This document shows, one piece after another, positions 34,087-42,146 of a DNA stretch of 64,000 nucleotides. Both the position numbers and the translations under genes were made by a program. Each line of letters begins with the position of its first letter. Positions within the stretch are counted from its first letter, which is position 1. The notes beneath the pieces were generated by a model. That model had not been told where the DNA came from. It did no database searches and saw only the letters and a list, made by a program, of their open reading frames with translations. The stretch comes from Buttiauxella sp049686335 (lineage in GTDB: Bacteria > Pseudomonadota > Gammaproteobacteria > Enterobacterales > Enterobacteriaceae), in NCBI RefSeq assembly GCF_049686335.1, contig NZ_JBAVHX010000004.1, positions 62,001-126,000 of the forward strand, read 5' to 3'.

Positions 34087-34529
34087 ATAAATACCTCTTA
34101 CGCTGTGTTGTAGTCGGAGGACTATTCTGTCTTTCAGCTTGCAGTATTTTAAGCCCGAAGGCGGAATATATTCCCGATAATAGGGAATTAAAACCTGCCA
34201 CAGTGGGTGTTCCATATTTTGTTAAAATCGATATTATCGGTGGTCGGGTTATTGGGGGGTGGTACCATCCCGAGCCTCAGTACAGGCCGGGATTAGTTAC
34301 GCCGAATGATGCTGGCATTTTCCTTCGGAACTGTCAGTTAACTGGGCGGAAAACACAATCTCTGATGCCCAAAGAACGCCTTTATAATGGTAACTGTATC
34401 GAAGTGTATGGTACTCCGCTAAAAGCAGGGGAGCTAAAAATAAATATCAATGGGGGAATGTATGGAAATATGTTCGCCCCTGCCAGTGAATTTAGCAAAG
34501 AATACACACTAAATGTTGTTGAACCATAA
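34083..34529 (+). CDS. Lipoprotein, putative immunity protein of the adjacent effector
   Basis: A 148-residue lipoprotein: signal peptide MNKYLLRCVVVGGLFCLSAC with lipobox LSAC (C20), Ser at +2 (outer-membrane sorting), then a small all-beta-looking domain (KPATVGVPYFVKIDIIGG, IFLRNCQLTG, CIEVYGTPLKAGELKI). The ATG is inside the stop of the effector gene (ATGA), so translation is coupled. Position, coupling and location in the periplasm fit an immunity protein. It is closely related to the next gene. A hairpin at 34544-34574 follows. Family not recognised. Confidence 0.65.
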   Translation: MNKYLLRCVVVGGLFCLSACSILSPKAEYIPDNRELKPATVGVPYFVKIDIIGGRVIGGWYHPEPQYRPGLVTPNDAGIFLRNCQLTGRKTQSLMPKERLYNGNCIEVYGTPLKAGELKININGGMYGNMFAPASEFSKEYTLNVVEP

Positions 34530-34543
34530 ATTTCAGCGCACTG

Positions 34544-34574
34544 GCGAAAAGGATGATCATGAGGTCCTTTTCGC
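34544..34574 (+). terminator. Hairpin after the first lipoprotein gene
   Basis: GCGAAAAGGA and TCCTTTTCGC form a perfect 10-bp stem with an 11-nt loop, 15 bp past the stop. It is repeated after the second lipoprotein gene. T-richness downstream is weak, so it may be a partial terminator or an RNA-protecting hairpin. Confidence 0.6.
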
Positions 34575-34587
34575 GTTGTGAAAATAG

Positions 34588-34636
34588 ACTTTTTCATTCA
34601 TCTGTTTTAGACGGCGGGGGTAAACCAATTAAATGA
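34588..34636 (+). pseudogene. Remnant of the 3' end of a second effector gene
   Basis: The bases just before the second lipoprotein gene match the last codons of the effector gene: GACTTTTTCATTCAT parallels CATTTTTCATTAAT, and AAACCAATTAAATGAAT parallels AAACCAATCAAATGAAT. Read in pieces they give FFIHLF and GKPIK-stop against FFINRF and FKPIK-stop of the intact gene, with a frameshift between. The ATGA overlap with the lipoprotein start is also kept. It is best read as the decayed tail of a duplicated effector. Confidence 0.65.
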
Positions 34637-35058
34637 ATATATTGATCTTACGTAGTCTTGTATTAGGTGGGATAGTTTTCCTTTCAGCATGCAGTGTCTT
34701 AAGTCCTAAGGCTGAATATATCCCTGACAATGAAAATTTAAAACCAGCAACTGTTGGCGTGTCTTATTTTTTCAAGATTAAAATTTTAGGAGGCGCGGTT
34801 ATTGGCGATTCTGAGAGACGAATTGGGTTTGTATCACCGGATAAAACCGGGATTTTTTTACGTAATTGCCCAATGGAAGAATGGAGAATTACCCCAAAAA
34901 CGAGAGATCCCTTTGATTATAATTGTGTTGAAATCTATGGCACACCGGTGAAACCCGGTGTAATAAAAATTATAATTGGCGGAGGTATGTACGGCAGCAT
35001 GATCGCCCCAGCGAGCGCATTTAGCAAAGAATACACACTAAACGTTGTTAAACCATGA
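34633..35058 (+). CDS. Second lipoprotein copy, putative orphan immunity protein
   Basis: A 141-residue lipoprotein closely related to the previous one: lipobox LSAC (C20), the shared block SPKAEYIPDN then LKPATVGVSYFFKIKILGG, IFLRNCPMEEW, CVEIYGTPVKPGVIKI and the shared C-terminus FSKEYTLNVVKP. The middle part (about residues 55-95) has diverged and is 7 residues shorter, which would fit a different partner specificity. It is preceded by an effector-gene remnant and followed by its own copy of the hairpin. Probably an orphan immunity gene kept after loss of its effector. Confidence 0.65.
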   Translation: MNILILRSLVLGGIVFLSACSVLSPKAEYIPDNENLKPATVGVSYFFKIKILGGAVIGDSERRIGFVSPDKTGIFLRNCPMEEWRITPKTRDPFDYNCVEIYGTPVKPGVIKIIIGGGMYGSMIAPASAFSKEYTLNVVKP

Positions 35059-35070
35059 AATATCACCCTG

Positions 35071-35100
35071 GCGAAAAGGACCGTTACAAGGTCCTTTTCA
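35071..35100 (+). terminator. Hairpin after the second lipoprotein gene
   Basis: GAAAAGGAC (35073-35081) pairs with GTCCTTTTC (35091-35099) around a 9-nt loop. Same sequence as the hairpin after the first copy, so the duplicated unit runs from effector tail to hairpin. It ends 16 bp before the convergent dehydrogenase gene. Confidence 0.6.
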
Positions 35101-35115
35101 CATGCTTCTGGAGTC

Positions 35116-36231
35116 TTACCACTCCAGCCATTCCCCGCCTCGTTCGCTACTTTCTCGTACCGTTTTAATAAACTTCATACCGGCCAACCCTTCCGCTATT
35201 CCTGGAAGCAATGGCGCATCACCGCCGCGAATTTTAACGGCCGCTTCACGGTAGATTTGCGCGAACCCTTCCAGATACCCTTCCGGATGCCCGGCGGGTG
35301 TGCGGCACTGATGGCGGACAGAGTCGTGGTTATTCACTCCATTTCGCGTGACGGTGTAACTATTTCCATGATGCGGATGTATTTCCAGAATTTCTGGCTG
35401 TTGCTGGCGAAAGCTTATCGTTGCCCGGCTACCGACGATGCGCAGACGCAAATCATTTTCGAAACCAGGTGCCACCTGGCTTGCCCATAAACGCCCGCGT
35501 GCACCATTGGCATAGCGCATTTCGGCGTACACTTCGTCATCCAGTACTCGCCCTGGAATGCGTGTTAACAGTTCTCCGCGCACCACTTCCGGCTCCATGC
35601 CGCTGACAAATGCCGCCAGTTGCCAGGCGTGCGTGCCGATATCGCCAATCGCCCCCGCACCGGCTAACGCTGGATTGCCACGCCAGCTGGCCTGCTTGTT
35701 ATCGGTCAACTCAAGGCGGTCGTTCAGCCAGTCCTGTAAATACTCCACTTCGATGGCGCGAATATCACCGATTTCACTGTTGGCAATACGCGCACGAGCT
35801 TCACGCACCATCGGAAGCGCGCTGTAATTATGAGTGAGAATAAAGTGACGACCGGTGGTTTCGATAACCTGAGCAAGCTGCTGCGCTTCGGCAAGCGTCA
35901 CGCCGAGAGGTTTATCGCAGATAACGTGAATGCCGTTTTCCAGGAAAACTTTCGCTACCGGAACATGCAGATGATTCGGCGTTACAATCGAGACAACTTC
36001 GATGCCGTCCGGACGAGATGCCTCACCCAGCGCCATCTCCTGCCAGCTTGCGTAACAGCGGTCGCTTGCGACAAACAACGCTTCACCGCTGCGTTTTGCC
36101 ACCTCTGGTGAGGACGAAAATGCTCCGGCGACTAACTCAAACTGATCGTCCAGCCGTGCAGCAATACGATGTACACCGCCAATAAACGAGCCTTCGCCGC
36201 CCCCGACCATACCTAAACGGATACGCTTCAT
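35116..36231 (-). CDS. Gfo/Idh/MocA-family sugar dehydrogenase
   Basis: A 371-residue NAD(P)-dependent oxidoreductase. N-terminal Rossmann motif GMVGGGEGSFIGGVHR, the conserved Lys in HVICDKPLGVT (about residue 100), and the catalytic Asp-His pair in GAIGDIGTHAWQ. Members of this subgroup oxidise a sugar hydroxyl (often C3 of a glycoside) or inositol. It is the last gene of a four-gene operon with a TIM-barrel protein, a second dehydrogenase and a major facilitator. The normal EKP motif reads DKP here, which is common in this subgroup. Substrate unknown. Confidence 0.85.
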   Translation of the reverse strand: MKRIRLGMVGGGEGSFIGGVHRIAARLDDQFELVAGAFSSSPEVAKRSGEALFVASDRCYASWQEMALGEASRPDGIEVVSIVTPNHLHVPVAKVFLENGIHVICDKPLGVTLAEAQQLAQVIETTGRHFILTHNYSALPMVREARARIANSEIGDIRAIEVEYLQDWLNDRLELTDNKQASWRGNPALAGAGAIGDIGTHAWQLAAFVSGMEPEVVRGELLTRIPGRVLDDEVYAEMRYANGARGRLWASQVAPGFENDLRLRIVGSRATISFRQQQPEILEIHPHHGNSYTVTRNGVNNHDSVRHQCRTPAGHPEGYLEGFAQIYREAAVKIRGGDAPLLPGIAEGLAGMKFIKTVRESSERGGEWLEW

Positions 36232-36233
36232 GG

Positions 36234-37292
36234 TTACTCCTCCAGCCCGAGCATACGACGCACCGCAGACGTTTCGCTTTTGCTGTTAGCAAAGTCGTCA
36301 AAGGCATAATCGGCCACCGGAATAATATGGTCGGCGATAAACCTGGCCCCTTCGCGCGCGCCCGCTTCGCCTGATTTCAGGCAACACTCCCATTCAAGCG
36401 TAGCCCATCCGGCATAGTCATATTGGGCGAGTTTACTGAAGATAGCGTTGAAATTAACCTGTCCGTCCCCCAGTGAGCGAAAGCGCCCGGGGCGGTCAAT
36501 CCACGTCTGATAACCCGCGTAAACGCCGCTTTTTGCTGAGGTCTGAAACTCGGCATCTTTTACGTGGAAGGCTTTGATTCGTTGGTGGTAATGGTCGATA
36601 AAACCGAGGTAATCCATGTGTTGCAGCAGCATATGGCTTGGATCGTAGAGGATATTGCAGCGCGGATGGTTATCCACTAACGCGAGAAAACGCTCGAAGG
36701 TGACGCCATCATGCAGATCTTCACCGGGATGTAGCTCAAAACAGACGTCCACGCCCGCTTCGTCAAAACTGTCCAGAATCGGTTTCCAGCGCACAGCCAG
36801 TTCACGGAACGCTTCGTCGAGTAGTTGTTCATTGCGCGGCGGCCACGGATAAAAGTAAGGCCAGGCCAGGGCACCGGAAAATGTCGCATGAGCCTTAAGC
36901 CCTAAATTTTTCGATGCCATGGCGGCCTGTTTCAGGCTATTGACCGCCCACTGCTGGCGAGCGTGGGCATCTTGCGCCACGTCTGCGGGAGCAAATCCGG
37001 CAAATGCCGCGTCATAGGCCGGATGCACCGCCACCAGTTGCCCCTGCAAATGGGTTGAAAGCTCGCTGATTTCTAAGCCCACATTGGCCAGCACCGCACG
37101 AATTTCTGCGCAGTACTCCAGGCTTTGCGCGGCTTTGGTGAGATCAAAAATATGCGGTAAGTGAGTCGGGATTTGTACCGCTTTATAACCCAGCCCCGCC
37201 GCCCACGCCGCCAGCGAGTCGAGTGAATTAAACGGCGGCTTATCAGTAATAAACTGCGAGAGAAAAATGGATGGCCCTTTCAGGGTTTTCAT
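36234..37292 (-). CDS. Sugar phosphate isomerase/epimerase-family TIM-barrel protein
   Basis: A 352-residue xylose-isomerase-like TIM-barrel protein (AP endonuclease 2 superfamily). Metal-ligand candidates are in DVCFELHPGEDLHDG (Glu), NILYDPSHMLLQHMDY (Asp/His), IKAFHVKDAEF (His) and GWATLEWECC (Glu). Such proteins act as epimerases, dehydratases or keto-glycoside lyases beside Gfo/Idh dehydrogenases. Its stop is 2 bp from the downstream dehydrogenase start, and its start shares one base with the upstream dehydrogenase stop. By analogy with E. coli YcjR-YcjS it could act on a 3-keto sugar; this is inference. Confidence 0.82.
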   Translation of the reverse strand: MKTLKGPSIFLSQFITDKPPFNSLDSLAAWAAGLGYKAVQIPTHLPHIFDLTKAAQSLEYCAEIRAVLANVGLEISELSTHLQGQLVAVHPAYDAAFAGFAPADVAQDAHARQQWAVNSLKQAAMASKNLGLKAHATFSGALAWPYFYPWPPRNEQLLDEAFRELAVRWKPILDSFDEAGVDVCFELHPGEDLHDGVTFERFLALVDNHPRCNILYDPSHMLLQHMDYLGFIDHYHQRIKAFHVKDAEFQTSAKSGVYAGYQTWIDRPGRFRSLGDGQVNFNAIFSKLAQYDYAGWATLEWECCLKSGEAGAREGARFIADHIIPVADYAFDDFANSKSETSAVRRMLGLEE

Positions 37293-38380
37293 TACAACAT
37301 CTCCTTAATGAATACCGTGCGTTGTTCACGAACGGCGCGATCCGCCGCCAGCACCACCGCCAGGCTTTCAACCGCCTGCTGCTGATGAAGTGCCAGATCG
37401 CTATCGTCGTCAATCGCACGGGCAAAAAACTGTTGTTCGAGTTGGCACAAGGCAAAGTGATCCGGTTCATCACTTGCCATCACCCATTCATCCTGTTGAG
37501 CAAACTCGTCCTGCGCGTCTAACTTGGCGTGATGAATGCGTAACGATTCGGTGCGGGTGTGCGCCTCGACATTCGCCGATTGCCCTTCGCCGGCGGCTTC
37601 TCGCGCGACAATCGACACCGCCCCATTCGGCCCAATCACATCTTTTACAAAGAATGCTGTCTGGCTCATCATCGGCCCCCAACCTGCTTCGTACCAGCCG
37701 ACTGAACCGTCGCTGAAACGCACCTGCAGCTGGCCGTAGTTAAACTGCTCGGGGGCAATGTCTTCGCTGAGCCGTGCGCCAATTGCGCTCACCGACAGCG
37801 GGCTGGCCTGGGTCATCTGGCACATCACATCAAGGTAATGCACCCCGCAATCCACAACAGGCGAAAGCGACTGCATCAGCATTTTGTGCGTGTGCCAGGC
37901 GCTGCCACTGCTTTGCTGATTGAGGTTCATGCGCATCACCAGCGGTTTACCAAGCCCGTGGGATAGCTCAATAAACTGCTGCCATACCGGGTGATGGCGC
38001 AGGATGTAGCCGACCACCAGTTTCTTGTCGGCAAGCCTCGCCGTCGCCACCACGCGTTTTGCCCCGCTCACCGTGGTGGCGAGGGGTTTTTCCAGAAACA
38101 CATGGCAACCCGCAGCCAGTGCAGTCAGCGCCAGCGCCTCATGGCTATCAGGCCAGGTGGCGATGCATACCGCATCTGCCTGGGTGCTTTTAATCGCCTG
38201 CTGCAAATCATCGAACAGAGGAATGTCGGCGGCCAGTTGCGCTTTCAGGTGAGCTTTGGACTCTCCGCGAGCCACCAGCCCGCAGAGTGTAAATTCGTCC
38301 AGATGCTGATACGCAAGGCTGTGGGCTGCCCCCATATTCCCGCAGCCCACCACTAAGACGCGCAGCGGCTTATTTGCCAT
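37292..38380 (-). CDS. Second Gfo/Idh/MocA-family dehydrogenase
   Basis: A 362-residue oxidoreductase with Rossmann motif VLVVGCGNMGAAHSLAY, the Lys in HVFLEKPLATT and the Asp/His segment SPVVDCGVHYLDVMCQ. The start at 38380 (MANKPLRVL) is chosen; the upstream extension is low-complexity and antisense to nothing useful. It overlaps the transporter gene by 11 bp. It is only distantly similar to the dehydrogenase at 35116, so the operon encodes two different oxidation or reduction steps, as in YcjQ/YcjS-type schemes where one enzyme oxidises a glycoside and the other reduces a product. Confidence 0.85.
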   Translation of the reverse strand: MANKPLRVLVVGCGNMGAAHSLAYQHLDEFTLCGLVARGESKAHLKAQLAADIPLFDDLQQAIKSTQADAVCIATWPDSHEALALTALAAGCHVFLEKPLATTVSGAKRVVATARLADKKLVVGYILRHHPVWQQFIELSHGLGKPLVMRMNLNQQSSGSAWHTHKMLMQSLSPVVDCGVHYLDVMCQMTQASPLSVSAIGARLSEDIAPEQFNYGQLQVRFSDGSVGWYEAGWGPMMSQTAFFVKDVIGPNGAVSIVAREAAGEGQSANVEAHTRTESLRIHHAKLDAQDEFAQQDEWVMASDEPDHFALCQLEQQFFARAIDDDSDLALHQQQAVESLAVVLAADRAVREQRTVFIKEML

Positions 38381-39617
38381 GCTGCTCGCCCTCTTTGTAA
38401 TTGAAGGTGAAGAAGAAGATGGCGGCGATAACGACGGCGGCAATCGCTGGCATCCACCAGAACTGTTGCCATTGCAACAAGCCTTCCGCGCCCTTCGCGG
38501 TCACCGAGCGGTTAAATACCGCGCCGCTGATTTGCGAACCAATCAGCATCCCCAGCCCGTAAGTGAATAGCACCAGCAGACTTTGCGCTTGCCCTTTCAC
38601 TTTGTTGCCCGCCACTTTATCGGTGTAGATAAAGCCGATGACGAAGAAGAAGTCGTAACACACCCCGTGCAAAATGATACCGATGTAGATCATCCAGCGG
38701 GTTTCTTCGGTGATACCTAACGCGAACATCGCGTAGCGCAGGAACCACGACAGCATACCGATAAGCAGCATCATTTTGATGCCCAGACGGCGGAAGAAGA
38801 ACGGGATCAGCAGCATAAACACCAGCTCAGACATCTGTCCTAACGCCATTACGCCACTGACGTTTTCAAAGCCAACCGCTGAAATAAACGGTGCGGCGTA
38901 GGCGTAATAAGCCGCCAGTGGGATGGAGATAAGCGTGGCGCAGATGATAAACACCATAAAGTGGCGCTGTTTAAGGAGCGCGAAGGCATCCGCGCACAGC
39001 AGGTCACGCATCGACAACGGTTTGCCGCGATCCGGCGCAGGCGTATTTGGCAGCGTAAAGCTGTAAATCCCTAACACCACGGAAGCAACTGCCGCCATCG
39101 TGAAGATACCCGTGCTGTCTGAAAGGCCGCTGGTGCCAACAATCAAGCCCGCCACAATCCAGCCGATGGTGCCGAATGCACGTACCACCGGGAATCCTTT
39201 TTCACTATTCGCCAGACTGTGGAACGCCACGTTATTGCTCAGCGCGATAGTCGGCATGTAGCACAGCATGTAGGCGAAGATTATCCACAGCAGCCCGCTC
39301 TGCCCGCTTTCGAACGCCCCAGGCAACCACCACAACAATGCCGCGCCGACCAGGTGCAGTACGCCGAGCACTTTTTGCGAGGCAAAGAAGCGGTCAACTA
39401 ACATACCCAGCACAAACGGCGATAAAATCGAGGCAATCGGCCCGGTGGAATACGCATCACCGATTAACGCGCTCAGGCCGTATTTGCCCATCACCACGCC
39501 GAGCGTCACATACCAGGCCCCCCAGACGAAAAACTCGAGAAACATCATTAACGACAGGCGCGGGATCACCCATTTATGGGTGGTCACTTGTGCCCCAACG
39601 GTCGACTGAGAAGACAT
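38370..39617 (-). CDS. Major facilitator transporter, nucleoside:H+ symporter (NupG/XapB/YegT) type
   Basis: A 415-residue transporter with about 12 membrane spans: FFVWGAWYVTLGVVMGKYGL near the N-terminus and YDFFFVIGFIYTDKVAGNKV later are typical of the NHS family. Starts at 39617 after CCGGAGGATCT; the longer frame is translation of an ERIC element. First gene of the dehydrogenase operon and divergent from a LacI regulator. Family members move nucleosides, but operon-linked copies often carry sugars or glycosides. A deoxy or methylated sugar, polyol or glycoside is likely; the ligand cannot be read from the sequence. Confidence 0.85.
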   Translation of the reverse strand: MSSQSTVGAQVTTHKWVIPRLSLMMFLEFFVWGAWYVTLGVVMGKYGLSALIGDAYSTGPIASILSPFVLGMLVDRFFASQKVLGVLHLVGAALLWWLPGAFESGQSGLLWIIFAYMLCYMPTIALSNNVAFHSLANSEKGFPVVRAFGTIGWIVAGLIVGTSGLSDSTGIFTMAAVASVVLGIYSFTLPNTPAPDRGKPLSMRDLLCADAFALLKQRHFMVFIICATLISIPLAAYYAYAAPFISAVGFENVSGVMALGQMSELVFMLLIPFFFRRLGIKMMLLIGMLSWFLRYAMFALGITEETRWMIYIGIILHGVCYDFFFVIGFIYTDKVAGNKVKGQAQSLLVLFTYGLGMLIGSQISGAVFNRSVTAKGAEGLLQWQQFWWMPAIAAVVIAAIFFFTFNYKEGEQHGK

Positions 39618-39655
39618 AGATCCTCCGGTACAGAGTTTGCATTTGTTATTGTTGT

Positions 39656-39780
<125 letters not shown>

Positions 39781-39784
39781 ATTT

Positions 39785-39798
39785 TGTAATCGATTACA
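39785..39798. promoter_or_regulatory. LacI-family operator 1
   Basis: TGTAATCGATTACA, a perfect 14-bp palindrome with the central CG typical of LacI/GalR operators. It lies in the gap between the major facilitator operon and the LacI regulator gene. Its centre is 32 bp from that of operator 2. Confidence 0.75.
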
Positions 39799-39816
39799 TT
39801 CGCACTTCATTAAAAA

Positions 39817-39830
39817 TGTAATCGATTTCA
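39817..39830. promoter_or_regulatory. LacI-family operator 2
   Basis: TGTAATCGATTTCA differs from operator 1 at one base. Spacing of 32 bp is about three helical turns, so both sites face the same side of DNA and could bind cooperating dimers of the adjacent regulator. Confidence 0.7.
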
Positions 39831-39923
39831 GAAGGACTTCCATCATGCTGATGAATTATTTGGTAGTATCAATTCAAATATGGAATGTGGTTCACAATTC
39901 AAACGATCGTGCAAAGGATCAAC

Positions 39924-40895
39924 ATGTCGATAGATAAAGTGGCACGAACTGCGGGTGTTTCTACTGCGACCGTTTCCCGGGTGCTCAATGGCAACCCTGC
40001 GGTAAAACCTGGCACGCGCGACAAAGTTCTGGCGGCGATCGCGGCGTGTGAATACCAACCTAACCTGCTGGCGCGCCAGTTGCGTACCTCACGCAGCCGC
40101 ATGTTGCTGGTGCTGGTGTCAAACATCACCAACCCCTTCTGCGCCCGCGTGGTGCGCGGCATCGAAGAAGAAGCAGAAAAGCACGGTTACCATATTCTGC
40201 TGTGTAATTCGGAATCACGCCTGACCCGCGAATCCGCCTATTTGCGCCTGTTGAGCGGTAAAGTAGTCGACGGGGTGATCACCATGGATGCCATCAGTTG
40301 TTTACCTGGGCTGACCACGTTGATCGGCGATTCGCCGTGGGTGCAATGTGGTGAAGGCGACCCCGGTTATCGCGCCTCATCGGTGACGATTGATAATTCT
40401 AAAGCAGCAGCGGCAGCCGTCACTCACCTGAAAAGCGCGGGCTATAAACGCATCGCCCTGATTAACGGTGATTTACGTTATCTCTATTCTCAACAGCGGG
40501 AAGCGGGTTATCGCGCGGCCTGCGGCAAAAACTGGCAAGCGGTAGTGTATGCCGACGGCCTGGAGTATCAGGCGGGTGTGCAGGCGATGGCGGAACTGTT
40601 TACCCTGCCAGAGCCGCCCGATGCGGTATTTGCCATCTCCGATGCGCTGGCGGGCGGAGCCATGCATTACGCCCACGAACAGGGTCTGCGCGTGCCAGAA
40701 GATGTGGCGATTATGGGCTTTGACGGCGTCCCGTTTGGTGCCGTCACCTTCCCGCCGCTCACCACCATCGAACAACCGATGCATCAACTCGGTGTGCGCA
40801 GCGTGCAGTTACTGCTCGAGCGCATTGATAACCCCGAAGTCGAAACCGTCAATGAGATCCTCGACTGGAAGTTAGTGGTACGGGGATCGGTATAA
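39924..40895 (+). CDS. LacI/GalR-family transcriptional repressor
   Basis: A 323-residue repressor: N-terminal helix-turn-helix SIDKVARTAGVSTATVSRVL, hinge YQPNLLARQLRTSRS, and a periplasmic-binding-protein-like core with FAISDALAGGAMHYA and IMGFDGVPFGAVTFPPLTTI. The start at 39924 (AAAGGATCAAC before ATG) gives the standard N-terminus; an earlier in-frame codon at 39885 has no support. Divergent from the transporter/dehydrogenase operon, with two matching operators between them, so it very likely controls that operon and itself. It might also act on the alpha-glucoside operon, which lacks its own regulator. Confidence 0.92.
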   Translation: MSIDKVARTAGVSTATVSRVLNGNPAVKPGTRDKVLAAIAACEYQPNLLARQLRTSRSRMLLVLVSNITNPFCARVVRGIEEEAEKHGYHILLCNSESRLTRESAYLRLLSGKVVDGVITMDAISCLPGLTTLIGDSPWVQCGEGDPGYRASSVTIDNSKAAAAAVTHLKSAGYKRIALINGDLRYLYSQQREAGYRAACGKNWQAVVYADGLEYQAGVQAMAELFTLPEPPDAVFAISDALAGGAMHYAHEQGLRVPEDVAIMGFDGVPFGAVTFPPLTTIEQPMHQLGVRSVQLLLERIDNPEVETVNEILDWKLVVRGSV

Positions 40896-41003
40896 CGTCT
40901 ATAAGGTAGCTGAGCATTCGACTTCATCATCTGAAGTTCAACGCTCATTCCTGGCTATAGGGCCGGGTCAGTCCCATCATGGTCACCTAAAGTTTTTCTG
41001 TGA

Positions 41004-41783
41004 TCACACAATTGAGCGCTGTTCAATGGTTATGTTCGTTAACCAGAATTGCGCTTTAGATGAACGAGTACCATCTTCAGTTCCAAATACGTCCTCACAA
41101 TATATATTTGTATCCATAGCCTTTTTGGCTGCGTAAAGCTTATCTGCTCTACTTATCGTCCCAAATGACTGGAAAATGACTTTCCATTTCGCATCACTGA
41201 GTAAATCAGCGAGGGTATACGTTCTTATATCCGAGTTATTACTTTTATGTTTATCAATGATAAATTGATCGATTGCACTACGATGTAGTATATAAAGAAC
41301 AACACCATTGCCATCAATAATAGGCAACCTATTTCTTCCTGTTGTTTCGAGTTTCTCTTCCAACACACTTTTCAGTAAATTAATATTTGCGGCATCTCCA
41401 GGGTCTTTTAATATTAAAGTTGTCACGTCAGTAGATGTCATATCAATAGCCACATCTTCCGCACTGATTTCACTTAGTTTTTGATCGCTGGTTAAGTGTC
41501 TGATGATCTGATTGGTTTGCTGAGTCGCAGCATCCATACTTTTTTGCGTATAATAAAATGCCAACACAGTACCCATCCAGGTTGCCAAAAGTGGAAGAAT
41601 TATATTAAGTATATCTTTAGTGTGAGAAAATCTTTCCTTTTCCGCTGGGTCATGCACGCCAACTATAATAGCAGTGGTGCTTAAAATAGCAATTAAAACC
41701 AACACAATACAGACAACGATAATGCTCAGTTTATTTCGGAGTTTCGCTGTAACAAATGATTCATTTTCAGTGTTAGTTCCCAT
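41004..41783 (-). CDS. Two-span membrane protein with a CBS-like cytoplasmic domain
   Basis: A 259-residue protein not recognised as a named gene. Two hydrophobic segments (IIVVCIVLVLIAILSTTAII, residues about 21-40, and ILNIILPLLATWMGTVLAFY, about 57-76) are followed by a short coiled stretch and a region resembling a CBS half: VAIDMTSTDVTTLILKDPGD, then LPIIDGNGVVLYILHRSAID. CBS domains bind adenine nucleotides, so a nucleotide-sensing membrane protein is possible. A+T content is higher than in the core genes around it. Convergent with the LacI gene. It begins the accessory island that holds the TIR-like and Nudix genes. Confidence 0.6.
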   Translation of the reverse strand: MGTNTENESFVTAKLRNKLSIIVVCIVLVLIAILSTTAIIVGVHDPAEKERFSHTKDILNIILPLLATWMGTVLAFYYTQKSMDAATQQTNQIIRHLTSDQKLSEISAEDVAIDMTSTDVTTLILKDPGDAANINLLKSVLEEKLETTGRNRLPIIDGNGVVLYILHRSAIDQFIIDKHKSNNSDIRTYTLADLLSDAKWKVIFQSFGTISRADKLYAAKKAMDTNIYCEDVFGTEDGTRSSKAQFWLTNITIEQRSIV

Positions 41784-42146
41784 GACATTACACCTTGCAA
41801 GTTAATTTTAGCCCCATAAGCCTGGATAATAGCAAGGGGTGTATCTATGATCTGCATATGGATCTGCATATGCGACCCCTTGGTACTCAATTAACTATTA
41901 CAATGGCACAATGGATAAACTGTCATACAAAAGTTTAAATTTTTTAATTTGTTAATGCGGAAGTATTAAAGACTGTATATACCCGTCGTCCTTCAAGTTG
42001 CAGGGGTGTTGGCTTCACTCACAAATCCCAGTCACTTACTCAAGTAAGCTCCTGAGAATTTGCTTCCTTGCCGCCTACCTGCAACTTGAATTATTTTGGG
42101 TATAAATGATACTTTAAATATGTTAAATCTTGCAAAGGGTGACCGT
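41784..42146. other. Gap with a 12-bp tandem repeat and an ERIC element
   Basis: This AT-rich 363-bp gap separates two divergent accessory genes. GATCTGCATATG occurs twice in direct tandem (41849-41872), giving two CATATG palindromes 12 bp apart. An ERIC element fills 41978-42104, and the TIR-like gene starts 43 bp after it. No RNA gene recognised. Confidence 0.6.
41978..42104. repeat. Full-length ERIC element upstream of the TIR-like gene
   Basis: Exactly 127 bp, with ends TATACCCGTCGTCCTTCAAG and TTGAATTATTTTGGGTATA and the core CAGTCACTTACTCAAGTAAG. The standard ERIC length and intact ends suggest a recent copy. Confidence 0.93.

Noticed and set aside
32908..35058. Insertion sequence or integron carrying the effector module
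   Set aside because: No transposase, terminal inverted repeats, target duplications or attachment sites could be found at the borders.
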